Source of the DNA: Planctomycetota bacterium
Lineage (GTDB): Bacteria > Planctomycetota > UBA1135 > GCA-002686595
Direction of reading: 5' to 3'
Length of the DNA stretch: 64,000 nt
Assembly: GCA_026692665.1 (NCBI GenBank)
Contig: JAPLOF010000062.1
Location: 107,755-171,754, forward strand
Below the pieces are notes generated by a model, which did no database searches, was not told the DNA's origin, and saw only the letters and a program-made list of their open reading frames with translations. Shown here piece after piece: positions 17,678 through 26,713 of this stretch. Made by a program: the position numbers and the translations under genes. Each line of letters starts with the position of its first letter. Positions within the stretch are counted from its first letter, which is position 1.

Positions 17678-20197
17678 CGGGCGCCGTGCCGGCGGTGCGG
17701 ATCGCTTCGTGCGCGCCGCGGACGGGCGCTTCCGGGCGGCGGCCTTGCGCGGGGCACGGCCAGGCACGGTCGGCGCGACGATCGGCTCGAGCGCCTCGGC
17801 CAGGGCCTGGTCGACGTTCTCGAGCAGGACGAAGCGCATCTCCGCGCGGGCCGAAGCCGGCACGTCGGCCAGGTCCGGCTCGTTGCGCTTCGGCAGCAGC
17901 ACGGTCTTGATGCCGGCGGCGCGCGCGCCGAGCACCTTCTCCTTCACCCCGCCGATCGGCAGGACGAGACCGCGCAGGCTGATCTCGCCCGTCATCGCGA
18001 CGTCCGCGCGGGTGTTCCGCCCCGTGAGCAGGGAAACGAGCGCCACGTAGAGCGCGACGCCCGCGCTCGGCCCGTCCTTCTGGATCGCGCCGGCCGGCAG
18101 GTGCACGTGCAGGTCGTGGCTCTCGAAGAAGCGCGGATCGAGCTCCATCGAACGCATGCGCGATTTGACGAGCGACATGGCGGCCAACGCGCTCTCGCGC
18201 ATCACGTCGCCCAGCTGCCCGGTCAGGACGAGCTGCCCCTTGCCGGGCATGCTGGTCGCCTCGACGAACAGGATCTCCCCGCCGTGCGGAGTCCACGCGA
18301 GCCCCGTCGCGACACCGGGCAGCGCCACGCGGCTCTTCGTCTCGTCCTGGAAGCGCGACGCGCCCAGGATGGTCTCCACGTCGCCCTTCTTGATGCGCAC
18401 CTTGCGGGCCTCGCCGGAAGCGATGCGCGCGGCGGCCCAGCGCACGAGGCTCGCGATCTGACGTTCCAGGCCGCGCACGCCGGCTTCCCGTGTCCAGCCC
18501 TCGAGCACGCGGACGACGACCGCGTCGTCGATGGCGCATCGCTTCGCATCGAGCCCGTTGTGCTCGAGTTGGCGCGGCACGAGGTAGCGGCGCGCAATCT
18601 CGAGCTTCTCCTCGCGCGTGTAGCCCGGCAACTCCACGACCTCGAAGCGGTCGCGCAGCGGCCCCGGGATCTGGTCCAGCACGTTCGCCGTCGCGATGAA
18701 GAGCACCTGCGACAGGTCGAAGGGCGTCCCCAGGTAGTTGTCGCGGAACGCGCGGTTCTGCTCCGGGTCGAGGACCTCGAGCAGCGCCGACGCCGGATCG
18801 CCCTGGAAACCGCGGCCGAGCTTGTCGATCTCGTCCAGCATGAACACCGGGTTGCGCGTTCCGGCCTTCCGCAGCGAGTTCAGGACCAGCCCCGGCATCG
18901 CGCCGATGTAGGTGCGGCGGTGACCGCGGATCTCGGCCTCGTCGTGCACGCCGCCCAACGAGACGCGCACGAACTTGCGGCCCATGGCCCGCGCGATGGA
19001 CTGGCCCAGCGAGGTCTTGCCGACGCCCGGCGGCCCGACGAGGCACAGGTTCGGCCGGCGTCCGTCGGGCTTCAGCTTGCGCACGGCCAGGTACTCGAGG
19101 ATGTGGCGCTTCACCTTCTGCAGGCCGTGGTGGTCCTCGTCGAGGATCTTCTTCGCGCGCGCCACGTCCAGACTGTCCTCGGTGACCTTCGCCCAGGGGA
19201 GCTCGGCCACGATGTCGAGGTACGTGCGGAGCATCGAGTACTCGGGCCCCGACTCGTTCATGCGCTCGAGGCGGCGGACCTCCTTGTCGACCTCCTTCTT
19301 GGCGTCGGCGGGAAGCGCAGCCTTCGTCAGCGCCTCCTTGAGGTGCTCGAGCTCGCTGCGCTCCTCCTCGCCGCCCAGGAGCTCCTTCTGGATCTGCTTC
19401 AGCTGCTCGCGCAGGAAGTAGTCCTTCTGGGCCTTCTCCAGCGTCCCCTTCGTCTCCTCGCGGATCTTCTGCGAGAGCTGCAGCACCTGCGCGAGGTGGC
19501 CGAGCTTCGTGCCGACCTCGTTCATGCGCGCGCCGACGTCCACGACCTCGAGGATCGCCTGCTTCTCCTGGACCGGGATGTCCAGGAACGTCGCGACCAT
19601 GTCCGTGAGGAGCGAGGGCGACTGGATGCCCTGCAGCGCGGTCGAGAGATCCTCGGGAGCGCCGGGCGAGAGCTCGAGCACCTCCTTGGCCTGCGTCTTC
19701 AGCGCGACGAAGCGCGCCTGCACGTCGAGACCGCTGGATTCCGGCTCGACGAGGCGCTCGATGCGGCCGACCAGACCCTTCGGCCCGCTCTCGAGCGCGA
19801 GGAGGCGGAAGCGCTGCTGCCCCTGACAGATGGCGTGATGCCGTCCGTCCGGCGCAGTCAGGAAACGCACGATCTCGGCCACGGTCCCGACCTCGTAGAG
19901 GTCCGCGCGCCCGGGCTCGTCGACCTTCTCGTCGCGCTGGAGCAGGACGCCGATGGGCTTCTGCGTGCGCACGGCCTCCTGGATCGTCTCGACGGCGCGC
20001 GGCCGGCCGACGACGACGGGCAGCACCACGCCCGGGAAGAGGACCATGTTGCGCACCGGCACGATGAGCAGGGTCTCGACCTCGGCGGCCGGCGTTTCGG
20101 CCGCGGACTCCGGCGGGACCTCGACCCGGGCCGCGGTGGGAACCGCTGCGGTCGTCTGCGGCGCCAGCGCGCCCTTCTCGTCGTCCGCGCGGGTCAT
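17651..20197 (-). CDS. lon: ATP-dependent Lon protease
   Basis: An 848-aa LonA-type cytoplasmic AAA+ serine protease that degrades misfolded and regulatory proteins. It has an N-terminal substrate-binding domain (about 40-245), a central coiled-coil, Walker [10 protein letters not shown], Walker [10 protein letters not shown], and the protease domain with catalytic Ser711 (KDGPSAG) and Lys754 (GGVKEK). The first 40 residues and a basic Ala/Lys/Arg-rich tail of about 35 residues (KKGRAPDA end) are extensions. The ATG overlaps the Hsp20-like gene stop in an ATGA, so chaperone and protease are made together. The 3' end overlaps the terminator of the convergent operon. Confidence 0.97.
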   Translation of the reverse strand: MTRADDEKGALAPQTTAAVPTAARVEVPPESAAETPAAEVETLLIVPVRNMVLFPGVVLPVVVGRPRAVETIQEAVRTQKPIGVLLQRDEKVDEPGRADLYEVGTVAEIVRFLTAPDGRHHAICQGQQRFRLLALESGPKGLVGRIERLVEPESSGLDVQARFVALKTQAKEVLELSPGAPEDLSTALQGIQSPSLLTDMVATFLDIPVQEKQAILEVVDVGARMNEVGTKLGHLAQVLQLSQKIREETKGTLEKAQKDYFLREQLKQIQKELLGGEEERSELEHLKEALTKAALPADAKKEVDKEVRRLERMNESGPEYSMLRTYLDIVAELPWAKVTEDSLDVARAKKILDEDHHGLQKVKRHILEYLAVRKLKPDGRRPNLCLVGPPGVGKTSLGQSIARAMGRKFVRVSLGGVHDEAEIRGHRRTYIGAMPGLVLNSLRKAGTRNPVFMLDEIDKLGRGFQGDPASALLEVLDPEQNRAFRDNYLGTPFDLSQVLFIATANVLDQIPGPLRDRFEVVELPGYTREEKLEIARRYLVPRQLEHNGLDAKRCAIDDAVVVRVLEGWTREAGVRGLERQIASLVRWAAARIASGEARKVRIKKGDVETILGASRFQDETKSRVALPGVATGLAWTPHGGEILFVEATSMPGKGQLVLTGQLGDVMRESALAAMSLVKSRMRSMELDPRFFESHDLHVHLPAGAIQKDGPSAGVALYVALVSLLTGRNTRADVAMTGEISLRGLVLPIGGVKEKVLGARAAGIKTVLLPKRNEPDLADVPASARAEMRFVLLENVDQALAEALEPIVAPTVPGRAPRKAAARKRPSAARTKRSAPPARRPKKGRAPDA

Positions 20198-20607
20198 GCC
20201 TCGACCCTTCGGATGCGCAGCACGAGGCAGCCGTCGCGCAGGCTGTTCTCGACGAGTTCGTAGTTCCCGGCCGGCAGCGCGATGCGCCGTTCGAAGAGCC
20301 CCTGCGGGATCTCGAGGCGCCGTACCGCGCCTTGGGCGAAGGCGTCGGGCAAGGCCCTGTGCGCCCGGACGACGAGGCCGCCGGCCTCGATCTCGACTTC
20401 GGCACGCCCCGGCTCGACACCCGGGAGGGCGACGAGGACGACGAGGTCGTCCCCCATCGCGACCACGTCCACGGGTGGCTCCCAGCAGGCGCGCACCCCG
20501 CCCTGCGAAAGGCGGAAGAAGCGACGTTGAACGCGGTCGGCGCGCTCGAGCAACTCGGACGCGCGCTCCCACATCCACTCGGAAGGATCGCGCTGCTTGG
20601 TGGCCAT
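20194..20607 (-). CDS. Hsp20/alpha-crystallin-like small heat-shock protein
   Basis: A 137-aa protein. Residues about 40-137 form an alpha-crystallin-type beta domain: WEPPVDVVAMGDDLVVLVALPG, then GRAEVEIEAGGLVVRAHR and a C-terminal LVENSLRDGCLVLRI, which matches the end of ACD domains. The usual C-terminal IxI/V tail is reduced to LRIRRVEA. It would hold unfolding proteins as an ATP-independent chaperone, presumably handing them to Lon, encoded immediately downstream with a 4-base overlap. A TACATT box lies 10 bases before the ATG with no Shine-Dalgarno sequence. Confidence 0.83.
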   Translation of the reverse strand: MATKQRDPSEWMWERASELLERADRVQRRFFRLSQGGVRACWEPPVDVVAMGDDLVVLVALPGVEPGRAEVEIEAGGLVVRAHRALPDAFAQGAVRRLEIPQGLFERRIALPAGNYELVENSLRDGCLVLRIRRVEA

Positions 20608-20617
20608 GGCAGCCACG

Positions 20618-20623
20618 AATGTA
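20618..20623 (-). promoter_or_regulatory. TANNNT box 10 bases before the Hsp20-like gene
   Basis: The minus strand reads GCTACATTCGTGGCTGCC before the ATG at 20607. The box sits within the 19-base gap behind the upstream gene, so the hsp20-lon pair could have its own leaderless or near-leaderless transcript. Confidence 0.4.
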
Positions 20624-20626
20624 GCG

Positions 20627-22537
20627 TCAGCGCGCGCTGAGTGGGTCGAGCCAGACCACGGTGCCCGGCCAGCCGGCCGCCAGCGGGTCCCAGGCGAGCG
20701 GCGCGTACCCCGTGCACTCGACGCGCACGGCCGCCGGCCAATCGTCCGCGCGCAACGCCGCGCGGCCCGCGCCGTCGGTCGCTCCCAGCACGCCGCCCTT
20801 CGCGAAGAACACGGCATCGGAGAGGAGCGCGCGCGTGACGCGGTCGCGGACCTCGACCTTGCGCTCGAAGCCGGGCACGAGCTCGACGCGCAGCGAACGG
20901 CCTTCCTCGACCGCATCGAGGAGGTCCGCCACGGCGCCCTCGGCCCGGAGGTAACCGGGTGCGTCGATCGCGTAGCGGATCTCGTCGCCGAGGGGCATTT
21001 GCAGCATCGCGACCCCGCTGGGAGCGCTGAACCGCTGGACCGCGAGCGTGCCCACGAGCGCGGCCGATTCGGGACGCGACAGCCACACGGCCGCGCGCGG
21101 ACACGGAGCGTGGGACTGACGGTCGACGATCTCGATGCCGATCGAGCGCTCGCCGCGCCGTTCGACGCGGCGCACGGCGATCGACGTGGCGCCGAACGGG
21201 ACCGTCACGACGCCGGGCTCGAAGCGGTCGTCCAGGAAAGCGCCGCCGAAACCCAGCAGGAGCGCGCCGCTCGGGTGCCCCCAGTACTGGAACTGGCCGG
21301 CCGCATCGGTCTCCAGTTCGACGGGCAGCGATCCGGCCGCCTGGACGTGCACGACGACGTTCAGCAGGGGATCGCCGCGCTCGTCGACGACGGTGCCCTG
21401 CGCGCCGAGACGCAAGTTGGCGACGGACAGCCGCAGGTCGACGTCGGCGTACTCGCCCACGCCCAGGTCCACCGCGCGTTCGACCGAGTCGCCCGTGAAG
21501 GGATGCACCGCGGACACGGTCCAGCACGTGTCGCGCAATCCGGTGAAGTGGTACTCGCCGTTCGCGTCGGTCTCGCCGCGCCGTCCGCTCGAGAATCGGC
21601 CCGCGTCGGGCGTCGACAGCCACAGCGACACCGCGGGAACGCCGCGCCCCTCGTCGTTCTTGACGCGCACGCTCAGCACGCCCCCAGGGAACAGGTCGAC
21701 GCGCTCGGGGACCGAGGGCAGGGGCGGGTCGAACTCGCGCGGTTCCGCGACGAGGGTCCCGCCCTGCTCGGCCTCGAGACGATACGTGTCCTGGAAGGCT
21801 CCGTCCCCGAACAGCGCGAAGCGCGCCCGTCCGAGAGCGTCGGCGATCTCGAAGTCGCGGGATTCGGGCACGAACGCGCCGCGCTCGTCGCGGCGCCCCG
21901 AGGAGAGCGCGACGGTCGCGTCGGAAGCGGGAGCGCCGTCGGGCCGGCGCACGTCCACCTCGAAGATCCGCCGCGGCGAACGGGCGGAAAGCGTCAGCGG
22001 GAAAGCCGGCGCGTCCTCGCCCGCTCGCGGCAGGAGGAACTCGCTCGGCTCGATCTCGTAGCGCCCGGCGTACAGCGGATTCGCGACGTCCGGCTGGTGA
22101 CTCAAGGCGACGACGCCGCTCGCGAGCTCGCGGTCGCTGACGAACTCGCCGTGCGCGTCCGTGACGACGACGATGTTGCGCGGCCGGCGCGAGAGGAAGC
22201 CCAGCTTGAAGTTCGCCAGGGGCTCGCCCGATTGCGCGTCGACCACGCGTCCGCGCACGGAGCGCAACGCGTCGGGGATCGGCGCCTCGATCCCGGCATG
22301 CCGGCCGCGGCTGCCTTGGCGCGCCGCGAGCGCCGCATCCGCATCGCCGGCGTCCAGGTCCACGCGCGGACGCGCGGCCGAGAGTTCCGCCGGCACCTCG
22401 GGCAGTTCCTGCGTCGCGAGGGCGCGCCCGCGTCCAGGTCCGTGGACGTCGTCGCGTGCAGCGACGAGCCACAGGACACCCCCGCCGAGGAGCAGGAGTC
22501 CGGCGCCGACGAGCGCCACGAGGACGATCTTCTGCAT
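20627..22537 (-). CDS. membrane-anchored protein with carboxypeptidase-regulatory-like repeats
   Basis: A 636-aa envelope protein. An N-terminal anchor (about 4-24, VLVALVGAGLLLLGGGVLWLV) is followed by a periplasmic region of repeated beta-sandwich modules. These resemble CarboxypepD_reg/CNA-B-type domains, for example VRGRVVDAQSGEPLANFKL near 94 and TVVDERGDPLLNVVVHVQ near 400, with TDAxGxFxYxG motifs after each. Such modules usually serve structural or adhesion roles and no enzyme is evident. It follows the 22553 gene by 15 bases, so both probably share a promoter. Confidence 0.72.
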   Translation of the reverse strand: MQKIVLVALVGAGLLLLGGGVLWLVAARDDVHGPGRGRALATQELPEVPAELSAARPRVDLDAGDADAALAARQGSRGRHAGIEAPIPDALRSVRGRVVDAQSGEPLANFKLGFLSRRPRNIVVVTDAHGEFVSDRELASGVVALSHQPDVANPLYAGRYEIEPSEFLLPRAGEDAPAFPLTLSARSPRRIFEVDVRRPDGAPASDATVALSSGRRDERGAFVPESRDFEIADALGRARFALFGDGAFQDTYRLEAEQGGTLVAEPREFDPPLPSVPERVDLFPGGVLSVRVKNDEGRGVPAVSLWLSTPDAGRFSSGRRGETDANGEYHFTGLRDTCWTVSAVHPFTGDSVERAVDLGVGEYADVDLRLSVANLRLGAQGTVVDERGDPLLNVVVHVQAAGSLPVELETDAAGQFQYWGHPSGALLLGFGGAFLDDRFEPGVVTVPFGATSIAVRRVERRGERSIGIEIVDRQSHAPCPRAAVWLSRPESAALVGTLAVQRFSAPSGVAMLQMPLGDEIRYAIDAPGYLRAEGAVADLLDAVEEGRSLRVELVPGFERKVEVRDRVTRALLSDAVFFAKGGVLGATDGAGRAALRADDWPAAVRVECTGYAPLAWDPLAAGWPGTVVWLDPLSAR

Positions 22538-22552
22538 GCGCGGGTACAGGCG

Positions 22553-23191
22553 TCAGCGGACGCCGAATCGCCCGGTGAAGGCCGCGTTCTCGCCCGGTCG
22601 CGACCAGGCGCGGTCGAGGGCCGGCGCACGCACCTCGAACGCCTCGTCGAGTCCGACGAGGGGCCGGTCCAGGCGCTCGAACGGCGTGTACCACACGTTC
22701 TGCGGCATCGCGCAGCAGGCGCGATCCGGGAGCGGCGCGCCAAACAGCTCGAACGCCGCGCCGCACGCGACCGAATAGGAATCGGCGTCGATCGCGACCG
22801 CGAGCGGATCGGCGCGCACTTCGACGACCGTGCCGAGCACCGCGCCGCGCGTCGTCGCGAGCCACAGGACCGCGGCCGCCGCGCGCTCCGGAGCGAGCGC
22901 CGCATCCACGTGGATCACGCTGCGGCGCGCGGCCGAGCGCTCGTCCAGGTTCGCCTCGGCGCTGACGACGGCGACGATCGCGACTCCAGCGAGGTCGACC
23001 CCGCCGAACGCGCCGGACTCGATCCGCCACGCGCACAGCGCCTCGCGACCGGCGGTCACGAACTCGCCGTTGTAGTGGCAGGCGCCGGCGAAGACGCTCG
23101 CGGTGCGCGCTTCGACGTAGGATCCCACGCAGGGCGTGGATCCGGCCGAGGTCGCGGACAGGAGGGGGATCAAGAGGGATGCGGGGATCAC
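22553..23191 (-). CDS. secreted protein resembling DUF1326
   Basis: A 212-aa exported protein with a signal peptide (ASLLIPLLSATSAGS). The layout YVEARTASVFAGACHYNGE, then ALCAWRIESGAFGGVDLAG, resembles DUF1326, whose members begin with a Cys-containing strand followed by C-x-a-x-x-I-x-x-G-x-(F/Y)-G-x-V-x-L. Here the usual CPC-type cluster is reduced. Further cysteines occur as VACGAAFELFG and RACCAMPQN. The function of the family is unknown. First gene of a two-gene unit with the regulatory-domain membrane protein. Confidence 0.62.
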   Translation of the reverse strand: MIPASLLIPLLSATSAGSTPCVGSYVEARTASVFAGACHYNGEFVTAGREALCAWRIESGAFGGVDLAGVAIVAVVSAEANLDERSAARRSVIHVDAALAPERAAAAVLWLATTRGAVLGTVVEVRADPLAVAIDADSYSVACGAAFELFGAPLPDRACCAMPQNVWYTPFERLDRPLVGLDEAFEVRAPALDRAWSRPGENAAFTGRFGVR

Positions 23192-23224
23192 GGTCGGTCC
23201 TCCGGGCGGGATCGCCCGTGCCCC

Positions 23225-23230
23225 ATCCTA
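23225..23230 (-). promoter_or_regulatory. candidate -10 box of the 23191 operon
   Basis: TAGGAT on the minus strand, 33 bases before the ATG at 23191. It overlaps the stop codon of the small Cys-rich gene upstream. Confidence 0.3.
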
Positions 23231-23458
23231 CAGGACCGACTGGTAGCAGGCCCGGCCGGCCCGGCAATCGGCGGGGTCCACGACCTCTCCGTCGGGCCCC
23301 AGGGCCTGCATGGTCCGCCGGCACCAGCAGGACTGGCTGGCATCCAGGAGTTCGCGCTCCGTGTTGGGCGGGCGGCCCAGGAAGTAGGCCTTCTTGCTCT
23401 GGATGTGGGCGCAGAACGGCGCGATGACGGACGGCGACGGGGTGGCTTCGGGTGCCAT
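23228..23458 (-). CDS. small Cys-rich protein in the molybdenum hydroxylase operon
   Basis: A 76-aa cytoplasmic-type protein without signal peptide. The five cysteines lie in FCAHIQSKKAYFLG, SCWCRRTMQ and PADCRAGRACYQ, a pattern that suggests a small metal or Fe-S site or a structural zinc knuckle. The sequence LGPDGEVVDPADCRAGR looks like a conserved small family rather than a chance ORF. The ATG lies 4 bases after the FAD-subunit stop, so it is the fourth gene of the oxidoreductase operon. It might help maturation or be an unrelated passenger. No named family. Confidence 0.72.
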   Translation of the reverse strand: MAPEATPSPSVIAPFCAHIQSKKAYFLGRPPNTERELLDASQSCWCRRTMQALGPDGEVVDPADCRAGRACYQSVL

Positions 23459-23462
23459 GGGA

Positions 23463-24446
23463 TCAGCGCGCGAGCGCCAGCAGCGCCCGTTCCACCAGGG
23501 TCTTCGTCAGCGGGACCTTGTAGGCGTTCTGCGACAGCGGCTCGGCGCCGCGCAGGGCCTCGTTCGCGGCCTCCCGCGCCGCGGTTTCGTCGAGCACACG
23601 ACCGACGAGCACCTTCTCCGCGCGCTCGACACGCCAGGGCACGGGAGCGACGGCACCCAGGCAGAGGCGCGCCGCGGCGACCTTCCCGCCCTCCAGCACG
23701 ACCGATGCGCCCACCGCGGAGAGCGCGAAGTCGTAGGACTCGCGCTCTTTGAACTTCACGTAGGTCGAACGGGTCCCGGCGGCGGGCTTCGGCACGACGA
23801 TCTCGGTCACGATCTCGCCGTCAGCGAGGACCGTCTCCTTCGTCACGTCGCCGTCGGCGGGCAGCACGTAGAACTTCTCGAGCGGCATCCGGCGCTCGCC
23901 GGACTTCGAGCGCAGGACGATCTCGGCGCCCAGGGCGACGAGCGCCGGCGCGAGATCGCTCGGGTGGACGATGTACGTCGGTCCCCCGCCGAGGATCGCG
24001 TTGTACTTGTTGAGGCCGCCGTACGAGAAGCACTCGGTCCCGCCCTTCTTCAGGCAGTTCGCCTCCTCGAGGCGGTAGTACCAGCAGCGCGGACGCTGGC
24101 ACAGGTTCCCGCCGATCGTGCCGCACGTGCGGATCTGCGGGCTCGCGACGGAATGCGCCGCTTCGGCGAGTGCCGTCCAGTGCGCGCGGACCGCGGCATC
24201 GCGCTCGATGCGCGAGAGCGTGGTCAACGCACCGATGCGCAGCGATCCGCCCGAGGAATCCAGGGCATCGAGTCCCGGGATCGACTTCAGGTTCACGACG
24301 CGGTCGGGACCGCTGAGGTGCTCCTTCATCTCGGTCAGGAGGTCCTGGCCACCGGCCAGGAACTTCGAGCTCCCCGCCGCGCGGTCGCTCGCGAAATCGA
24401 TCGCCTCGTCCAGCGTCGTCGGATTCACCAGTCGGAAGGACTTCAC
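23463..24446 (-). CDS. FAD-binding subunit of a PaoABC/YagTSR-type aldehyde oxidoreductase
   Basis: A 327-aa medium subunit of the xanthine dehydrogenase family. The N-terminal FAD-binding part contains FLAGGQDLLTEMK and GTIGGNLCQ. An extra Cys-rich insertion, Cys116, Cys121, Cys131 and Cys139 (CQRPRCWYYR and NCLKKGGTEC), matches the [4Fe-4S] insertion known in the E. coli PaoB/YagS subunit and in 4-hydroxybenzoyl-CoA reductase. The C-terminal CO-dehydrogenase flavoprotein domain includes LCLGAVAPVPWR. It relays electrons from the Mo site through Fe-S clusters to FAD. It lies one base downstream of the Mo-subunit gene. Confidence 0.92.
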   Translation of the reverse strand: MKSFRLVNPTTLDEAIDFASDRAAGSSKFLAGGQDLLTEMKEHLSGPDRVVNLKSIPGLDALDSSGGSLRIGALTTLSRIERDAAVRAHWTALAEAAHSVASPQIRTCGTIGGNLCQRPRCWYYRLEEANCLKKGGTECFSYGGLNKYNAILGGGPTYIVHPSDLAPALVALGAEIVLRSKSGERRMPLEKFYVLPADGDVTKETVLADGEIVTEIVVPKPAAGTRSTYVKFKERESYDFALSAVGASVVLEGGKVAAARLCLGAVAPVPWRVERAEKVLVGRVLDETAAREAANEALRGAEPLSQNAYKVPLTKTLVERALLALAR

Positions 24447-24447
24447 G

Positions 24448-26712
24448 TCAGACCACCTTTCCGAGCGCTTGAAGGACCTTGTCGGGTGTGATGGGCAGCT
24501 CGCGCACGCGCGCCCCGCAGGCGTTGTGCACGGCGTTCGCGATCGCGCCAGCGCCCGGGATCACGGGCGGCTCGCCGACTCCGATCACCCCTTGCCGCGT
24601 GTCCTCGTCGTCGATGATCGCGGTCATGCGCGGGATCTCGAGGGCGTGCGGCACCTTGTAGTCCTCGAAGTTCGGATTGAGCTGGATCCCGAGGACCGGG
24701 TCGATCACGCGCCCCTCGCTGATCGCGTAGCCGAGGGCCTGGATCATGCCGCCCTGGATCTGGCTCCGCAGCGCGAGGCGATTCAGGGGCAGCCCGACCT
24801 CCTGGACGCAGACCATGTGGAGGACGAGGACGCGGCCCGTGCCCGGATCGACGGCGACACGCGCGGCCTGCGTGCAGTTCACGCCGCGCGAGGCCAGCGA
24901 TTCGACCCACCGGCCGTTCGCGCGCAGGCCCTCGGCCGGCAGGGTGCCGCAGGCCTTCTTCCAGCTCATCGCGGTCGGCGCCTTGGCGCCGTCGTGCAGG
25001 ATGCCCTCGGGCTCGAAGCGGAATCCGTCCCCCGGGAGGCCCAGCACGGCCGCGAGGTGGGTGGCGAACGCGACGCGCGCCTTCGCCGCCGCGTCCTTGA
25101 CGGCCGGAGCCAGCGAAGCGGTCGTGACGCTGCCGCCCGAGGCGACCGAGTTGCCGAGGCGCGAGTTGCCGAGACGCGCGGCGACCGCGGCGACGGGCAG
25201 CCCGAACTCCTCGGCCGTGATGGCGGCCATGTACGTGCGCGTCCCCGTGCCGAGGTCCTGCGAGCCACAGGCCGTGACGACGCTGCCGTCGCGCTCGATG
25301 CGCACCTCGACCTCGCATTCGTCCGCGCCGCCGCCGCCCCAGGCCGAGACGCCGAAGCCGATGCCGATGCACTCCGTGCCCAGCGCCGGACCGGGCTTCG
25401 TCTTGTGCGGGTGATCCGCCCATCCGATCTCACGCGCCGCGCGGTCGAGCTGGCGCTGCCAGGACGCGTCGCGCGGCAGGTTCCGCTTGCGGATCGCCAC
25501 GAGGTCGATGCCGGCGGCATAGGCCAGCTCGTCCACGATCGACTCCATCGGGAACGAGGCCTGCGGCGAACCCGGAGCGCGCATCGCGCGATTCGCGTCG
25601 AGGTGCATGCGCACCGACTGCACCGAGCGGTAGTGCTCGGCCGCGCTGTAGCAGTACGGCAGCGCCGCCAGGGAACCGCGCCCGAGCCCGCCGTGCTTGA
25701 AGGCCTGGACGAGGAAGCCCGTGAACTTGCCATCGGCCTCGCAACCGGCCTCGATCGTCTGGATCCCGCCTGAACGGTTGCCCGACATCAGGAACTCCTC
25801 GCGGCGGCCGAGCATCAGGTGCACGGGGCGCTTCAGCTCCTTGGCGATCTGGCAGGCGACCTGGCCCTGCTTGTCCATGCCGAACTTGGAGCCGAAGCCG
25901 CCCCCCATGTGCTCGTTGATGCCGGTGACGCTGCTCGCCGGCAGGCCGAGGACCTCGGCGGCCTCGGCCGCGAAACCGTGCGTGTACTGCGTCGAGCAGT
26001 ACACGGTCGCCTCGGTCCCGCCGCGGTAGTCCACGACGACGCCGTGCGTCTCGAGGCAGGCGTGGTGCTGGATCGGCACCTGGTACGTCGCCTTCACGCG
26101 CGTGGGGCTCGCCTGGAGCGCCGCGCGTGCCTTGGTCTCGTCCCCGTCGGTCTCGGGCTTGCCCAGGTTGCCGTTCTTCGTGACCGCGGGCGCTCCACTC
26201 TTCGTGGCCGTTTCGTGGTCGACGGACCAGGGCAGCGCTTCGAACTTCGGAGCCAGCGCGCGCAGGCCGTCCTGCGCCGCCTCGAGGGTCTCGGCGGCGA
26301 CCGCGGCGACCGGATCGCCGAGCCAGCCCGTGGACTCGCCCTGGATGACGAGGACGTGCACGACGCCCTTCACCTTGCGCGCGGCCTCGACGTCGAGCTT
26401 CACGACCTTGGCGCGCGGCAGCGGAGAAACCAGGATCTGCGCGTAGACCATGCCGGGCAGGCGCACGTCGTGCGTGTAGCGCGCGGCGCCGCTGACCTTG
26501 TCCGGCCCGTCGACCCGCGGGATGTCGTGGTTCAGGACGCGCAGCTTCGAGCGCTCGGGCCAGGCGACCGTGGGCACGTCGTCGACCTCGATCTCGACCT
26601 CGGTGTCGACGCCGTTGACGACCTTGGTCGTCTTGATCTTCTTCTTCTTCGGGGCCTGCGCGTCCTCGCGCGTGCTCAGGATCGGAGCGGACGGGATCGG
26701 TTCGAGCGCCAT
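24448..26712 (-). CDS. molybdopterin-binding catalytic subunit, aldehyde/xanthine oxidoreductase family
   Basis: A 754-aa large subunit. A Lys-rich start (APKKKKIKTTK) precedes the a/b hammerhead domain (VDGPDKVSGAARYTHDV), then the Mo-cofactor domains with GGGFGSKFG, RAPGSPQASF and, near the C terminus, the active-site GVGEPPVIPGAGAIANAV whose Glu is the expected catalytic base. It carries no signal peptide, so by analogy with PaoABC it would be exported together with the Tat-bearing 2Fe-2S subunit. The specific aldehyde or N-heterocycle oxidised cannot be told from the sequence. Central gene of a tightly packed operon. Confidence 0.94.
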   Translation of the reverse strand: MALEPIPSAPILSTREDAQAPKKKKIKTTKVVNGVDTEVEIEVDDVPTVAWPERSKLRVLNHDIPRVDGPDKVSGAARYTHDVRLPGMVYAQILVSPLPRAKVVKLDVEAARKVKGVVHVLVIQGESTGWLGDPVAAVAAETLEAAQDGLRALAPKFEALPWSVDHETATKSGAPAVTKNGNLGKPETDGDETKARAALQASPTRVKATYQVPIQHHACLETHGVVVDYRGGTEATVYCSTQYTHGFAAEAAEVLGLPASSVTGINEHMGGGFGSKFGMDKQGQVACQIAKELKRPVHLMLGRREEFLMSGNRSGGIQTIEAGCEADGKFTGFLVQAFKHGGLGRGSLAALPYCYSAAEHYRSVQSVRMHLDANRAMRAPGSPQASFPMESIVDELAYAAGIDLVAIRKRNLPRDASWQRQLDRAAREIGWADHPHKTKPGPALGTECIGIGFGVSAWGGGGADECEVEVRIERDGSVVTACGSQDLGTGTRTYMAAITAEEFGLPVAAVAARLGNSRLGNSVASGGSVTTASLAPAVKDAAAKARVAFATHLAAVLGLPGDGFRFEPEGILHDGAKAPTAMSWKKACGTLPAEGLRANGRWVESLASRGVNCTQAARVAVDPGTGRVLVLHMVCVQEVGLPLNRLALRSQIQGGMIQALGYAISEGRVIDPVLGIQLNPNFEDYKVPHALEIPRMTAIIDDEDTRQGVIGVGEPPVIPGAGAIANAVHNACGARVRELPITPDKVLQALGKVV

Positions 26713-26713
26713 G

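Noticed and set aside
17511..23324. Very long minus-strand open frame (over 1900 codons) running through lon and neighbouring genes
   Set aside because: It is out of frame with Lon, Hsp20 and the membrane protein, has an Arg/Ala/Gly/Pro composition without motifs, and results from high GC that removes stop codons.
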